Notes: generated by a model not told the origin, from the letters alone. Counted from the stretch's first letter, positions 6,165 to 14,792 are shown. The stretch is DNA of 20,949 bases from an uncultured Oscillospiraceae bacterium (GCA_900552945.1 USBI01000031.1:1-20949), one strand, 5' to 3'. Numbers and translations: made by a program.

Positions 6165-6194
6165 TTGACACTGTAAATTTTGGTATGATACAAT
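6165..6194 (+). promoter_or_regulatory. Sigma-A promoter (extended -10) of the MATE gene
   Basis: A perfect TTGACA at 6165-6170, an 18-bp spacer and TACAAT at 6189-6194, preceded by TGA, form an extended -10 promoter. Transcription would start near 6201, only about 18 nt before the leader hairpin. Confidence 0.85.
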
Positions 6195-6218
6195 TTTATT
6201 GTTCTCGGAGGTAGTTTT

Positions 6219-6263
6219 ACCGGATAAGAGGGCTGGTATACCAGCTTTTTTATCCGGTTTTTT
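6219..6263 (+). terminator. Leader hairpin with U-run, possible attenuator of the MATE gene
   Basis: The arms ACCGGATA (6219-6226) and TATCCGGT (6251-6258) enclose an inner perfect 14-nt palindrome (GCTGGTATACCAGC, 6232-6245). A run of six T follows. It looks like an intrinsic terminator placed between the promoter and the coding region, so full-length transcription would need read-through. GGAGG lies just upstream at 6207-6211, but no start codon stands at a suitable distance. What would relieve it is unknown. Confidence 0.65.
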
Positions 6264-6315
6264 GGTAAATGGAAAACTTTCCGGCCATCAAATGGCAAAA
6301 GAAAGGGGAATTTTT

Positions 6316-7692
6316 TTGGATCAGACGGTCAGACGCTTAACAGAGGGAAGCATTACAAAAACGCTCGTGCGGTTTGCGGCGCCTTACCTTGCCGCAAACT
6401 TTTTACAGGCGCTGTACGGCGCGGTCGATCTGCTTGTTGTGGGGTGGTTTTGCAGTTCGGAATCGGTTTCCGCTGTTTCCACCGGCGCTCAGATCATGCA
6501 GATCATTTTGAGCCTCATTTCCGGCCTCACCATGGGCGGGACCATTCTCATCGCGCAGTATGTCGGCGCAAAACGAATCGATCAAGCGGCAGACACCATC
6601 AGCACCATGTTTTCCCTGTTCGGAATCATTTCCGTGGTGATGACGGTGGTCATGCTGGCGTGTGCTTCTCCGCTGCTCATGCTCATGCAGACGCCGAAAG
6701 AGGCGTTTGGTCCGGCGCTTGACTATGTGCTCATCGCAAGCGCAGGCACGGTGTTCGTCATTGGGTACAATGCGGTCAGCGCCATCCTCCGCGGTTTGGG
6801 GGATTCCCGGCACCCGCTCATCTTCATCGCCATCTCCTGTGTCTGCAACATTTTGCTTGACCTGGCGGCGGTCGGCCTGCTCGGCATGGGAGCGGGCGGC
6901 GCGGCGCTTGCCACGATTATTTCGCAGGGCTTAAGCTTTGTCATCGCCATCATTTATTTAAAGCGCAACAACTTTATTTTCGATTTCAAACGGAAGAGCT
7001 TTCATCTGCATAAAGATAAGGCGCTGAGCCTTATTAAAATCGGTATCCCGGTTTCCTTGCAGGATACCACCGTACACATCTCTTTCATGTTCATCACCGC
7101 AATTGTCAATTCCATGGGCGTAGTCGCGTCTGCGGCGGTCGGCGTATGCAGTCGGTTCGACGCGTTCGCCATGCTTCCGCCCACCGCGTTTTCCGGCGCG
7201 ATTTCCGCATTGGCGGCGCAGAACATCGGCGCAAATCAGCCGGAACGCGCGAAAAAGACTCTGTATATGAGCATGCTGCTTTCCTTCGCCTGCTCGCTTG
7301 TCTTTTTTGCGTGGGCACAGCTGTCACCCCAGAGCGTAATGACCCTCTTCCAGTTTGACCCGCAGGTCACCGTCGCGGGCGCGGAATATCTGCGCACCTT
7401 CAGCTTTGATTTCTTGTTAGTCGCCTTTGCGTTCTGTTTCAGCGGCTTTTTCAACGGCTGCGGCTGTACCCGCTACACGATGATCACCGGCATTGCTACC
7501 ACGCTGGGCATCCGGGTGCCGCTGGCGTTTCTGTTCAGCCAGCTGATGCCGGATTCTCTGTACGGCATTGGCCTTGCCGCGCCGATCGCGACTGTGGTGT
7601 CCATTCTGGTGCATGTCATCGTACTGCGCACCCCCATCTGGCGGAACGCTTCGGTCATCAAACAAAGCGCCGAAGAACAGCCCGCCGTATAG
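6316..7692 (+). CDS. MATE-family multidrug/cation antiporter
   Basis: This 458-residue inner membrane protein has twelve predicted helices in two homologous halves. LTEGSITKTLVRFAAPYLAA near the start is the typical opening of Firmicute MATE exporters, followed by LVVGWF, GGTILIAQYVGA and the second-half SAAVGVCSRFDAFAMLPP. These pumps exchange organic cations, drugs or metabolites against Na+ or H+. I prefer the TTG at 6316 because GAAAGGGG lies 7 nt upstream; the in-frame ATG at 6292 (MAKERG) has no site, and longer versions would run through the leader hairpin. It is a single-gene unit with its own promoter and terminator. The transported substrate is not predictable. Confidence 0.92.
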   Translation: MDQTVRRLTEGSITKTLVRFAAPYLAANFLQALYGAVDLLVVGWFCSSESVSAVSTGAQIMQIILSLISGLTMGGTILIAQYVGAKRIDQAADTISTMFSLFGIISVVMTVVMLACASPLLMLMQTPKEAFGPALDYVLIASAGTVFVIGYNAVSAILRGLGDSRHPLIFIAISCVCNILLDLAAVGLLGMGAGGAALATIISQGLSFVIAIIYLKRNNFIFDFKRKSFHLHKDKALSLIKIGIPVSLQDTTVHISFMFITAIVNSMGVVASAAVGVCSRFDAFAMLPPTAFSGAISALAAQNIGANQPERAKKTLYMSMLLSFACSLVFFAWAQLSPQSVMTLFQFDPQVTVAGAEYLRTFSFDFLLVAFAFCFSGFFNGCGCTRYTMITGIATTLGIRVPLAFLFSQLMPDSLYGIGLAAPIATVVSILVHVIVLRTPIWRNASVIKQSAEEQPAV

Positions 7693-7708
7693 CCCGGTAT
7701 GCGTTTGA

Positions 7709-7739
7709 GAAAAAGCCCTTTTTGGGCTTTTTCTTTTTT
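7709..7739 (+). terminator. Rho-independent terminator of the MATE gene
   Basis: GAAAAAGCCC (7709-7718) pairs with GGGCTTTTTC (7724-7733) around five T, followed by a T-run. It stands 16 nt after the MATE stop codon. Confidence 0.92.
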
Positions 7740-7792
7740 ATGTAATCCCAAACACGGATGATAAAGCAATCACCTGCCGGGAAGCGTCCTTT

Positions 7793-7824
7793 TTGTTTTT
7801 TCCGGCGGGATTTTGTGGTATACT
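7793..7824 (+). promoter_or_regulatory. Promoter of the HdeD/papain-like fusion gene
   Basis: An extended -10, TGGTATACT (TATACT at 7819-7824), is preceded by a poor -35 (TTGTTT at 7793-7798, spacer 20). The extended element would carry recognition. The start would be near 7831, about 70 nt before the ATG. Confidence 0.5.
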
Positions 7825-7903
7825 TACATTAAACCGTTATTTGGAAACGGTACGGCGGGCGCTTCGGTCCGCCTTGGGTTTATGGATGGAAAAGGAAGAG
7901 TTT

Positions 7904-9328
7904 ATGCGTAAAAAATTTACTCCGGTTTTGGACCAGCTGGTTCCGGGTCTGATCCTGCTGGCGCTTGGAATCATTATTTTGTGCTGGAAAACCAGCTTTT
8001 TGCGCCTTGCGCTGTATTTAACCGGTATTCTCGCGATCATCAACGGCCTGGCCATTCTCGTCATGCTTCTTCTGCGGCGAAAAGAACTGGGCGGAAAACG
8101 CAATACCCTTTGGGGTGCCATCGGTTCGATCTTGATCGGCAGCGCCATGCTGTTTCTGCCGGACTTTCAGGTCACCCTGTTCGGCATCCTGTTCGCGCTG
8201 TATGTTTTGGTCAACGGGGCGGCTAAGCTCGTCAATTTCATTTTGTTTATGAAAAACAGGGTGAAAGGCCGTATCGCGGACCTGTTTGACTGCCTGTTTT
8301 TCCTCACGTTTGGCATTCTGCTTTTGTTTACGCCGTTGTTTTCGGTGGATTCTATCCTCATCATCATCGGGGTGTACGGCATTCTGCTGGGCAGCTTTTA
8401 CCTAATTGACTTTGTGCGTTCCATGCTCCCGGAAAAACTGCGCCGTAAATTCCGAAGAAGAGTGCGCATCTCTTTGCCGGTCTTTGTCATCATGCTGGTG
8501 CCGCACCGGGTGCTGATGCGCATCAATCGTTATTTTGAAGAAGCGGATGAGCCTCTGCCCGGAAAGCCCATCACTCAGTATAAGGAAGAAGCGCTTTCTT
8601 CCCCGCCCGATTTGGAAGTGTTTATCCATGTTACGGAAGACGGTTCCGGGGCGATGGGTCACTGCGACCTTTATTTTGAGGGGCATGTCATCTCCTACGG
8701 CAATTACGATGAATTTTCTCGAAAGCTGTTTGAAGGCACCGGTGACGGTGTGCTGTTTTACGCGCCCAAGGAAAAATATATTCCATTCGTCACCCAGTAC
8801 AGCCGCAAAACGCTGTTCGGGTTCGGGCTTCGGCTGGATGAGGAACAGAAAAAAGCGGTCCATGAACGGGTGGAACAGCTTACCGCCCCGCTTTACCGCT
8901 GGAAGCCGCCTTTGCAGCTGGACCGGGAGGCGAAGAAGGAAAAACCGCTGGAATATTACTCCGATTACGCCAGCATGCTTTACCATTATGCCGACGGGGA
9001 GTTTTATAAATTCCGTTCCGGAAAGTTCAAGTCCTATTTTGTTTTGTCGACCAACTGCGTTCAGCTGGTGGATGCCATCCTTCGCCCCGCGGGGACCGGT
9101 ATTCTGAAGATTAACGGCATCATCACCCCCGGTACCTATTATGATTATCTGGACAAGGAGTTTTTGAAACCGGATACGATGGTCGTTTCCCGCACCCTTT
9201 ACACAGAAGACCCGAAAAATGCCGCCGGTGTTCCCCGGGAAACGGATGTGCGCGCCCGTTTCAAAGAACTTTGCAAGGAAGGGCTGGCGGAGGATTTGAA
9301 AAAATCCAAAAAGAAAAAAGCGCGGTAG
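7904..9328 (+). CDS. HdeD-like (DUF308) membrane domain fused to a probable papain-like domain
   Basis: The 474-residue protein has two parts. Residues 12-172 form about six short helices in pairs with small loops (LILLALGIIIL, IGSILIGSAMLFL, FGILLLFTPLF), the pattern of HdeD/DUF308 proteins. After a very basic linker (KLRRKFRRR) comes a soluble domain of about 260 residues with GHCDLYFEGH (252-261) and STNCVQLVD (382-390). A His followed later by a Cys starting a helix is the order in circularly permuted NlpC/P60-type (YiiX/LRAT-like) thiol hydrolases, so His253 and Cys385 are the likely pair. The C-terminus is Lys-rich. ATG 7904 follows AAAGGAAGA. Orientation suggests the domain faces the cytoplasm or acts at the membrane on lipids or peptides. 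The catalytic role is inferred. Confidence 0.75.
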   Translation: MRKKFTPVLDQLVPGLILLALGIIILCWKTSFLRLALYLTGILAIINGLAILVMLLLRRKELGGKRNTLWGAIGSILIGSAMLFLPDFQVTLFGILFALYVLVNGAAKLVNFILFMKNRVKGRIADLFDCLFFLTFGILLLFTPLFSVDSILIIIGVYGILLGSFYLIDFVRSMLPEKLRRKFRRRVRISLPVFVIMLVPHRVLMRINRYFEEADEPLPGKPITQYKEEALSSPPDLEVFIHVTEDGSGAMGHCDLYFEGHVISYGNYDEFSRKLFEGTGDGVLFYAPKEKYIPFVTQYSRKTLFGFGLRLDEEQKKAVHERVEQLTAPLYRWKPPLQLDREAKKEKPLEYYSDYASMLYHYADGEFYKFRSGKFKSYFVLSTNCVQLVDAILRPAGTGILKINGIITPGTYYDYLDKEFLKPDTMVVSRTLYTEDPKNAAGVPRETDVRARFKELCKEGLAEDLKKSKKKKAR

Positions 9329-9415
9329 GTGGGTTTGTGACGGTGGGTTTCGGCCGGCTTTTCCACAAACTTCACGCGCATGGTTGAAAACCCGCGCGTT
9401 TCAGAAAAGCAGAAC

Positions 9416-9464
9416 AAGACCGGCGTTGTTTGGAAGAAAAGCATCTCCAAAGAGCGCCGGTCTT
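9416..9464 (+). terminator. Probable terminator of the HdeD/papain-like gene
   Basis: AAGACCGGCG (9416-9425) pairs with CGCCGGTCTT (9455-9464), with an inner TTTGGA/TCCAAA stem (9429-9434 with 9446-9451). Only a short, broken T-run follows (TTTGCTTTG). It lies 87 nt past the stop codon, in the convergent gap. Confidence 0.55.
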
Positions 9465-9511
9465 TGCTTTGCGGGGTGTCATACAGGGCGGCGTGAACAT
9501 TTGCCCGTTGC

Positions 9512-9549
9512 AAAAGGCTCTTCGGCACTTATGTGCCGAAGAGCCTTTT
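9512..9549 (-). terminator. Strong bidirectional terminator between convergent genes
   Basis: A perfect 17-bp stem (9512-9528 with 9533-9549) with a TTAT loop has four terminal A-T pairs that give short T-runs on both strands. It is placed 38 nt after the stop of the minus-strand reductase gene. Confidence 0.88.
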
Positions 9550-9587
9550 AACAGAGATATATTCATTGTTCCCGCGGTCAGGCAAAA

Positions 9588-10322
9588 TCAGATGACAAAT
9601 CCTCCGTCAACCTGAACGACCTGCCCGGTGATGAACGAGGCACCTTCTCCCGCAAGAAAGTAAAGCAGTTCTGCCACCTGCCCCGGTGTGCCAATGCAGC
9701 CGAGCGGGGTCTCTTCTTTTAACGCCTCGATGGTCTCCGGAGTGAGTGCGGCGTTCATGGGGGTATTAATCACGCCCGGCGCAACGCAGTTGACCCGCAC
9801 ATGGGAAGGGCCCAGTTCTTTGGCGAGTGCTTTGGTAAACCCGATGACCGCCGCCTTGGAAGCGGAATAATGCACTTCGCAGGAAGCGCCGGTCACCCCC
9901 CACATGGAGGAAAGGTTCAAAATGCAGCCGCTCTGTTTTTGCAGGAAGCCGGAAAGTGCGGCTTTGCAGCAGAGGTACATCCCTTTTATGTTGACGTCGA
10001 ACATCCTGTCCCAGTCGGATTCGGTAATGTCTGCGAACACCTTCTGCTGGGCGATGCCGGCGTTGTTGATTAACACATCCACCGGGCCGAACCGCTGTTC
10101 GGTCTCCCGGAAGATGCGGGCAACGTCGTCAGAATTGGAAACATCCCCCTGTACGGCAAAAACGGGGTACCCGGCGGAAGAGAGTTCCTCTTCTAACGTC
10201 CGTGCGTCTTCCGCGCTGGTGCGGTAGCAGAACGCCACCCGGTCGCCCGCCTGGGCGAACCGCCGGACGGCTGCGGCGCCGATGCCGCGCGCGCCTCCGG
10301 TAATGAGAACCGTGCGTTTCAT
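9588..10322 (-). CDS. ymfI: SDR reductase, probable EF-P 5-aminopentanone reductase (YmfI-like)
   Basis: This 244-residue classical short-chain dehydrogenase has the NADP-binding TGGARGIG (8-15), NNAG (86-89), Asn111, and the catalytic Ser139-Tyr152-Lys156 triad. It ends in the usual VDGGF motif. The block NLSSMWGVTGASCEVHYSASK is, from memory, characteristic of clostridial proteins annotated as YmfI, which reduces a 5-aminopentanone group on a Lys of elongation factor P. FabG-type 3-oxoacyl reductases have a similar fold, so the general SDR call is safer than the specific one. The start follows AGGAGG with 5-nt spacing. No efp or fatty-acid gene lies nearby. It is 79 nt after the ABC permease gene and could be read from the same transcript. 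Confidence 0.85.
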   Translation of the reverse strand: MKRTVLITGGARGIGAAAVRRFAQAGDRVAFCYRTSAEDARTLEEELSSAGYPVFAVQGDVSNSDDVARIFRETEQRFGPVDVLINNAGIAQQKVFADITESDWDRMFDVNIKGMYLCCKAALSGFLQKQSGCILNLSSMWGVTGASCEVHYSASKAAVIGFTKALAKELGPSHVRVNCVAPGVINTPMNAALTPETIEALKEETPLGCIGTPGQVAELLYFLAGEGASFITGQVVQVDGGFVI

Positions 10323-10401
10323 AACATCCTCCTGATTTCCCGCCCGAAAACGGACGGCTTATGGTTACGGCCGTGGTGAGCAGCCGGGTGCATACCTTGT
10401 T

Positions 10402-11718
10402 TTACTCCGCGGAGGCTTCGCCTTTTCGGCGTTTTTTCGCCCCGAAGTTCAAACGGATGGTGAAGATGCGGTCACCGGAAAAGAGTTTGACCGCAAAGAA
10501 CATCATCACCGCAAGGAAAACGATCTGATAGGCGAGCCCGCCGAAGTAGAGCGGGAAGTTGTCAAAAATCATATTTCCGCTTGCTAGGAAGGTATGGGTG
10601 AACGGAATGATGTATAAAATCAGTCTGAGCGGAAGAGAAAGGCTGTTTACATCCGCGAACATGGTGATGACATATGGAATGACCAGCGCGATCATCAGCG
10701 GGGCGATGGCGGTCTGCGCGCTTTTCACATCGTTTGACAGCGCACCCAGAATCAAGCTGATGGCAAGCGCAATGAGGATGGTCAAAAACAGCTGCAGGCC
10801 GACGAACAGGAAATCCACAGGGCCCATGGCCACGCCGAGCTCGCTGAGCGCTTCATTCAGCGACTGGCTGGCTTCTCCTGAAAGCCCTCCGGTCAGTCCG
10901 CCCATATAACTGGAAAATCCCACCATATAGACAGCCGCCATAATCAGCGAGACCAGCCCGGCTGAGCACATCTTCGCTGCCAGTACCGAAAGCCGGGAAA
11001 CCGGCGTGCACAGCAGGGTCTCAAGGGTCTTATCCCCTTTTTCGGTCGCGATGGCGGAAGCGATCATCTGAGAAGCGAAAACAACTAAAATGAACGCCAC
11101 CAGCGGAACAAACATGGTCTGATTCATCGCAAAACCAATGAGCGCCGCGGCATTTACATTGCTGGAACGGTCGCCGATAAAGGTGGTATTGGTTACCCCG
11201 ACCGGATTTTTCAGAAACGCCGGGTCGGTCTGGGTGTCACTGTTTATGTTTTGCGAAATCAGCTGGGTGGAAATTGCTTCGGAAATCACCTGCGCGGCGG
11301 TTTCAGAAGCGGAAGAGGAAAATACGCCGGACATGGAAAGGGAATTCAGCTTTGCGTAAATCCCGATCTGTGCGCGCTGGCCGCTTTGGATGGTTTGTTC
11401 AAATCCCTTCGGGATAACCAGCAGGTCGTAATTTCCCTGCGGGCGATACTGCAGTTCCCCGCTTTCGGCGGTGTCGGGTGTATCGGTCAACACTTCAAAT
11501 CCGCTCTGCGTCAGAATGTCGGCACAATATTGTGAAAGCGCCGTGCCGTCTTCGTCGATGAGATGAACTGTTCCTACTGTATCCTGATCCGAAGAAGTCG
11601 CGCTTCCCATGATCTGTCCCAACAGAAGAAAAACAGCGAGTGCGGCGACCACACCGATGATGGTTGTGAGGTTAAGCATCTCACGCAGCTCTTTTTTCAG
11701 AAGGGTGAAAAATTTCAT
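10402..11718 (-). CDS. ABC-2 type exporter permease (NatB-like)
   Basis: The 438-residue membrane protein has the NatB layout. One N-terminal helix (residues about 18-38) precedes an extracytoplasmic domain of about 150 residues containing YDLLVIPKGFEQ, a typical block of this family. About five helices follow, with IATEKGDKTLETLLCTPVSR (the coupling segment of ABC-2 permeases, about residues 226-245) between them. The ATG overlaps the stop codon of the upstream ATPase by 4 nt (ATGA), so the two are translationally coupled and form one exporter. NatAB in Bacillus exports Na+; relatives export antibiotics or peptides. The substrate here is unknown. Confidence 0.88.
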   Translation of the reverse strand: MKFFTLLKKELREMLNLTTIIGVVAALAVFLLLGQIMGSATSSDQDTVGTVHLIDEDGTALSQYCADILTQSGFEVLTDTPDTAESGELQYRPQGNYDLLVIPKGFEQTIQSGQRAQIGIYAKLNSLSMSGVFSSSASETAAQVISEAISTQLISQNINSDTQTDPAFLKNPVGVTNTTFIGDRSSNVNAAALIGFAMNQTMFVPLVAFILVVFASQMIASAIATEKGDKTLETLLCTPVSRLSVLAAKMCSAGLVSLIMAAVYMVGFSSYMGGLTGGLSGEASQSLNEALSELGVAMGPVDFLFVGLQLFLTILIALAISLILGALSNDVKSAQTAIAPLMIALVIPYVITMFADVNSLSLPLRLILYIIPFTHTFLASGNMIFDNFPLYFGGLAYQIVFLAVMMFFAVKLFSGDRIFTIRLNFGAKKRRKGEASAE

Positions 11719-12446
11719 GCCTGCTCCACCGCCCTTTCGAAAACCTCTTCCAGATTGTCCGCGCCGTAATGCTCCTTGAGTTCCTGCGGTTTTCCGGTAA
11801 TGAGCAGCTGCCCTTTGTTGATGACGCCCACCCGGTCGGAAACAGATTCGATCTCCAGCATGTTGTGGCTGGAAATGAGAAAGCTCATTCCCTCTTCATC
11901 CGCCAGCTTGCGGATCATCCGCCGGATCTCCAGCGCGTTTAAAATATCCAGCCCGGAGGTGGGCTCATCCAGCATGGCGAGCGCGGGGCGGGTCATAACG
12001 GCGCGCGCCAGCAGAAGCTTGCGGATCATTCCGCGGGAGTAGCTGGCGATTCGGTCGTTCAAACGGTCGCCGAGCGCCGCGATCTCCACCGCGCGGGTCA
12101 CATACTCTTTCTGCTTTTCCCGGTTGGAATCAAACAGCGCCGCCATAAATTTGAGGTAGCCCAGCCCGGTCATATTTTTATAAGCGCCTGCTTCGTCCGG
12201 CAGGTAGGTGATGCACTCCCGAACCTTGGCCGGCTGTTTGACCACGCTGAATCCGTTTACGGTGGCGTCGCCTTCGGTTGGGGTAAGCAGAGTCGCGATC
12301 ATGCGGATGGTAGTGGTTTTTCCGGCTCCGTTCGGGCCGATCAGAGCGAAGACCTCACCCTGTTCCACCTGAAAGGAAATGTCTTTTGCGCCCTGTATTT
12401 TTGCATATTTTTTGCTCAGGGCTTCTACGCTGAGTGTGACGGACAT
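11715..12446 (-). CDS. ABC exporter ATPase (NatA-like)
   Basis: The 243-residue ATPase has Walker A GPNGAGKTT (37-45), signature YSRGM (136-140, the usual variant in NatA/drug-export ATPases), Walker B LAMLDEP with SGLD after it, and switch His in SSHNMLE. I start it at ATG 12446, where a GGGGGG-rich site precedes it and the family N-terminus begins; a longer frame to 12581 runs through the promoter region and has no family match. It powers the permease encoded immediately downstream, with a 4-nt overlap. Divergent from an unrelated MacB-type ATPase. Confidence 0.92.
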   Translation of the reverse strand: MSVTLSVEALSKKYAKIQGAKDISFQVEQGEVFALIGPNGAGKTTTIRMIATLLTPTEGDATVNGFSVVKQPAKVRECITYLPDEAGAYKNMTGLGYLKFMAALFDSNREKQKEYVTRAVEIAALGDRLNDRIASYSRGMIRKLLLARAVMTRPALAMLDEPTSGLDILNALEIRRMIRKLADEEGMSFLISSHNMLEIESVSDRVGVINKGQLLITGKPQELKEHYGADNLEEVFERAVEQA

Positions 12447-12491
12447 ATAATGTCCCCCCTTTCTGGAACACGTTTGACGCATTCCGCTCCC

Positions 12492-12497
12492 ATTATA
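12492..12497 (-). promoter_or_regulatory. Extended -10 promoter of the NatAB-like pair
   Basis: On the minus strand TGC precedes a perfect TATAAT (12497-12492), 46 nt before the ATG at 12446. No good -35 is visible at 16-18 bp, so it would rely on the extended -10. Confidence 0.55.
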
Positions 12498-12628
12498 GCA
12501 CAGTTTTACTGATTGAACAGAAGGATTTTTGTAAGCTTTTTGAAAAGGGTTTCGTTTGTTTTTGTGCGGATGGAACAGCAAACGGCGCGCATACTAAAAT
12601 CAACGAAACAGCAAAGGCGGAGAAGAAA

Positions 12629-13351
12629 ATGGAAGAGCTAATCATTATGAAACGAATCCGGAAGGAATATTCGCGGGGCGGCGTGCGTGTGAACGCGCTG
12701 GATGGGGTGAACTTTTCTGTGCGCACAGGCGAATTTACCGCCATTGTGGGAGCGAGCGGTTCGGGAAAATCCACCCTGATGAACATCATCGGCTGTTTGG
12801 ACACACCGACCAGCGGGTACTACGCGCTGGACGGCTGTGATGTTTCCAGACTGAGCGAGCGGGAGCTGTCGGAAATTCGCAACAAGAAAATCGGGTTCGT
12901 GTTTCAAGGGTTTCATTTAATCCCGGGCCTTACGGCACTGGAAAATGTGGAACTGCCGCTTATCTACCGGGGGATGCCGCGCGCTGCCCGCCGGGAGCTG
13001 GCGGTCGCCGCTCTGGAACAGGTGGGGCTTTCCCACCGGATGGCTCACCTGCCCAACCAGATGTCCGGCGGGCAGCAGCAGCGGGTGGCCATTGCCCGGG
13101 CAATCGCCGCCCGCCCGCCGATCCTTTTAGCCGATGAGCCGACCGGCAATCTGGACAGCCGTTCCGGAAAAGAGATTATGGCAATGCTGCGTGAACTGCA
13201 TGCGGAAGGAAAGACCATTTTGCTCATCACGCACGATCAGCAGGTAGCAGCGTGCGCCGGCCGGATCCTGCGGATGCATGACGGCAGGCTTTCCGAAACA
13301 CAGCCGCCCGCCCTGCCGATCCCGGCTGGAACAAGCACTCAACAGGCGTGA
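12629..13351 (+). CDS. ABC ATPase, MacB/LolD type, without an adjacent permease
   Basis: The 240-residue ATPase is of the MacB/LolD/FtsE class. Walker A is GASGSGKST (41-49), the Q-loop is [20 protein letters not shown] (Q93), the signature is MSGGQ (145-149), Walker B is ILLADEP (165-171) with TGNLD, and the switch His is H202 in ITHD. These ATPases work with an FtsX-fold permease to move lipoproteins, peptides or antibiotics by mechanotransmission. No permease gene follows: the next gene is a glycosyltransferase with its own promoter. The C-terminal 20 residues are Pro/Ala-rich and probably unstructured. Either the partner is encoded elsewhere or it was lost. Confidence 0.92.
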   Translation: MEELIIMKRIRKEYSRGGVRVNALDGVNFSVRTGEFTAIVGASGSGKSTLMNIIGCLDTPTSGYYALDGCDVSRLSERELSEIRNKKIGFVFQGFHLIPGLTALENVELPLIYRGMPRAARRELAVAALEQVGLSHRMAHLPNQMSGGQQQRVAIARAIAARPPILLADEPTGNLDSRSGKEIMAMLRELHAEGKTILLITHDQQVAACAGRILRMHDGRLSETQPPALPIPAGTSTQQA

Positions 13352-13386
13352 CCGCGTGCTTTCGGGCAAATGGTTACGGTTTGTTG

Positions 13387-13415
13387 TTGAAAACCCCCTT
13401 GGTTTGTGATACGCT
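13387..13415 (+). promoter_or_regulatory. Promoter of the lipid glycosyltransferase gene
   Basis: TTGAAA (13387-13392) is separated by 17 bp from TACGCT (13410-13415), which is preceded by TGA (extended -10). Downstream, ATCTTTC and GAAAGAT (13425-13431 and 13444-13450) can form a small leader stem-loop. Confidence 0.5.
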
Positions 13416-13478
13416 AAAGAAAAAATCTTTCAGCGTTTTGTTTGAAAGATCGATTTGGAAGGTTCTGGGGGTAATCGC

Positions 13479-14657
13479 TTGAGAGTGTTGATCATTACAG
13501 CGACGATTGGGCAAGGGCATAACGCAGTTGCTCGTTCCATTGAAGCAGAGCTTAAACAGCGCGGGGTAGACTGCCGCGTGCTGGATATGTACCGTTATTT
13601 CAGCCCGGTGCTTCAGAAGATCGTGCAGGGCGGATATATTATGTCGATTCAATCGGTCAAGCACACAAGGGTGATCGGCGAAAAATATTATGACATGATG
13701 GAAAAAACCTACAAGCCGCTCAACGAGCATCCGCTCGCGCGCGCGAAAAACGTGCCGATGGCAAAGGCGCTCAAAAAATATTTGGATAAGTACCAGCCGG
13801 ATCTTGTCATCTGCACACAGGTTTACTGCGTTCATATTATGGATATTATAAAAGGAAAAGGCTGGACGGATGCGGTGCTTATGGGGGTGGATACCGATTT
13901 TACCGTACAGGCACACTGGCAGGGCAATGACTACCTGGATTACATGGTCACGGCTTCCAATGCGTTAAACGGTCAGCTTTTGCTGAAAAAAATCCCGAAA
14001 GAGCGCATCCTTCCGACCGGCATTCCCATCAGCCCGAAGTTTAACCATCGGGAGGATAAAGCATACGCCCGCGAGTGCCTTTGCCTTGACCCGAACAAAA
14101 AAACGCTTCTGGTCATGGGCGGGAGCATGGGTTACGGAAATATGGACAAAACCATACAGAAGCTGGATGAGCTTCCGCTGGATTTTCAGGCCATGGTGGT
14201 CTGCGGCGGCAATGTGCGGATGCGCACCAAGCTCAAAAAGCTTCAGTTCCAGAAACGCTTTGATATTTACGGCTTTTCTTATAATATTCCGCTGATGATG
14301 GACGCGGCGGATGCGATGATCACCAAACCGGGCGGGATCTCCATGTCCGAAGGGCTTGCAAAAGGCCTGCCGATGATCCTTGCGAACGCTATTCCCGGCA
14401 TGGAGGACCGGAACGCGGACTTTATGGTCGAGCACGGTTTGGCGCTGGCGGTTTCCAAGACCTATCCCATCCATCAGGCGGTAAGTGATGTATTGGGCAA
14501 CGATCCTCTCCGCGAAAAGATGGCGGAGAATATGAAGGATTTCGCACATCCGGATTCTACCAGGGTGCTTTGTGATTTTATTGTGGAAAAAGCAGCGGAA
14601 CATGAGCAAAAGCGGCTGGAAGCCCAGCCGGCAGGGCATGATCACTCGTTTGTGTGA
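13479..14657 (+). CDS. MGDG-synthase/UgtP-like diacylglycerol glycosyltransferase
   Basis: The 392-residue GT28-family protein matches the MGDG synthase layout. The N-terminal acceptor domain begins with LRVLIITATIGQGHNAVARS, the conserved TxGxGH block; the C-terminal UDP-sugar domain has LVMGGSMGYGN and TKPGGISMSEGLAKGLPMI, the nucleotide-sugar signature. Such enzymes move glucose or galactose from a UDP-sugar to diacylglycerol at the membrane inner face. They make glycolipids and lipoteichoic-acid anchors. The preferred start is TTG 13479 with GGGGG about 8 nt before it; a TTG at 13455 in frame is less well placed. The C-terminus is His/charged and not part of the fold. Donor and number of sugars added are not decided by sequence. 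Confidence 0.9.
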   Translation: MRVLIITATIGQGHNAVARSIEAELKQRGVDCRVLDMYRYFSPVLQKIVQGGYIMSIQSVKHTRVIGEKYYDMMEKTYKPLNEHPLARAKNVPMAKALKKYLDKYQPDLVICTQVYCVHIMDIIKGKGWTDAVLMGVDTDFTVQAHWQGNDYLDYMVTASNALNGQLLLKKIPKERILPTGIPISPKFNHREDKAYARECLCLDPNKKTLLVMGGSMGYGNMDKTIQKLDELPLDFQAMVVCGGNVRMRTKLKKLQFQKRFDIYGFSYNIPLMMDAADAMITKPGGISMSEGLAKGLPMILANAIPGMEDRNADFMVEHGLALAVSKTYPIHQAVSDVLGNDPLREKMAENMKDFAHPDSTRVLCDFIVEKAAEHEQKRLEAQPAGHDHSFV

Positions 14658-14792
14658 TTGTTGAGAAACACGGTGTTTTCCCTTGGATTTCCGGGAGGAG
14701 AAATGGCGGATGAGGGACGCTTTTTATGGGTGTTCTTCCTTCTTCCGATTAAGCAGTGTTTCAAAGGCCATTGGCCATTGTTATGAAAAGAC

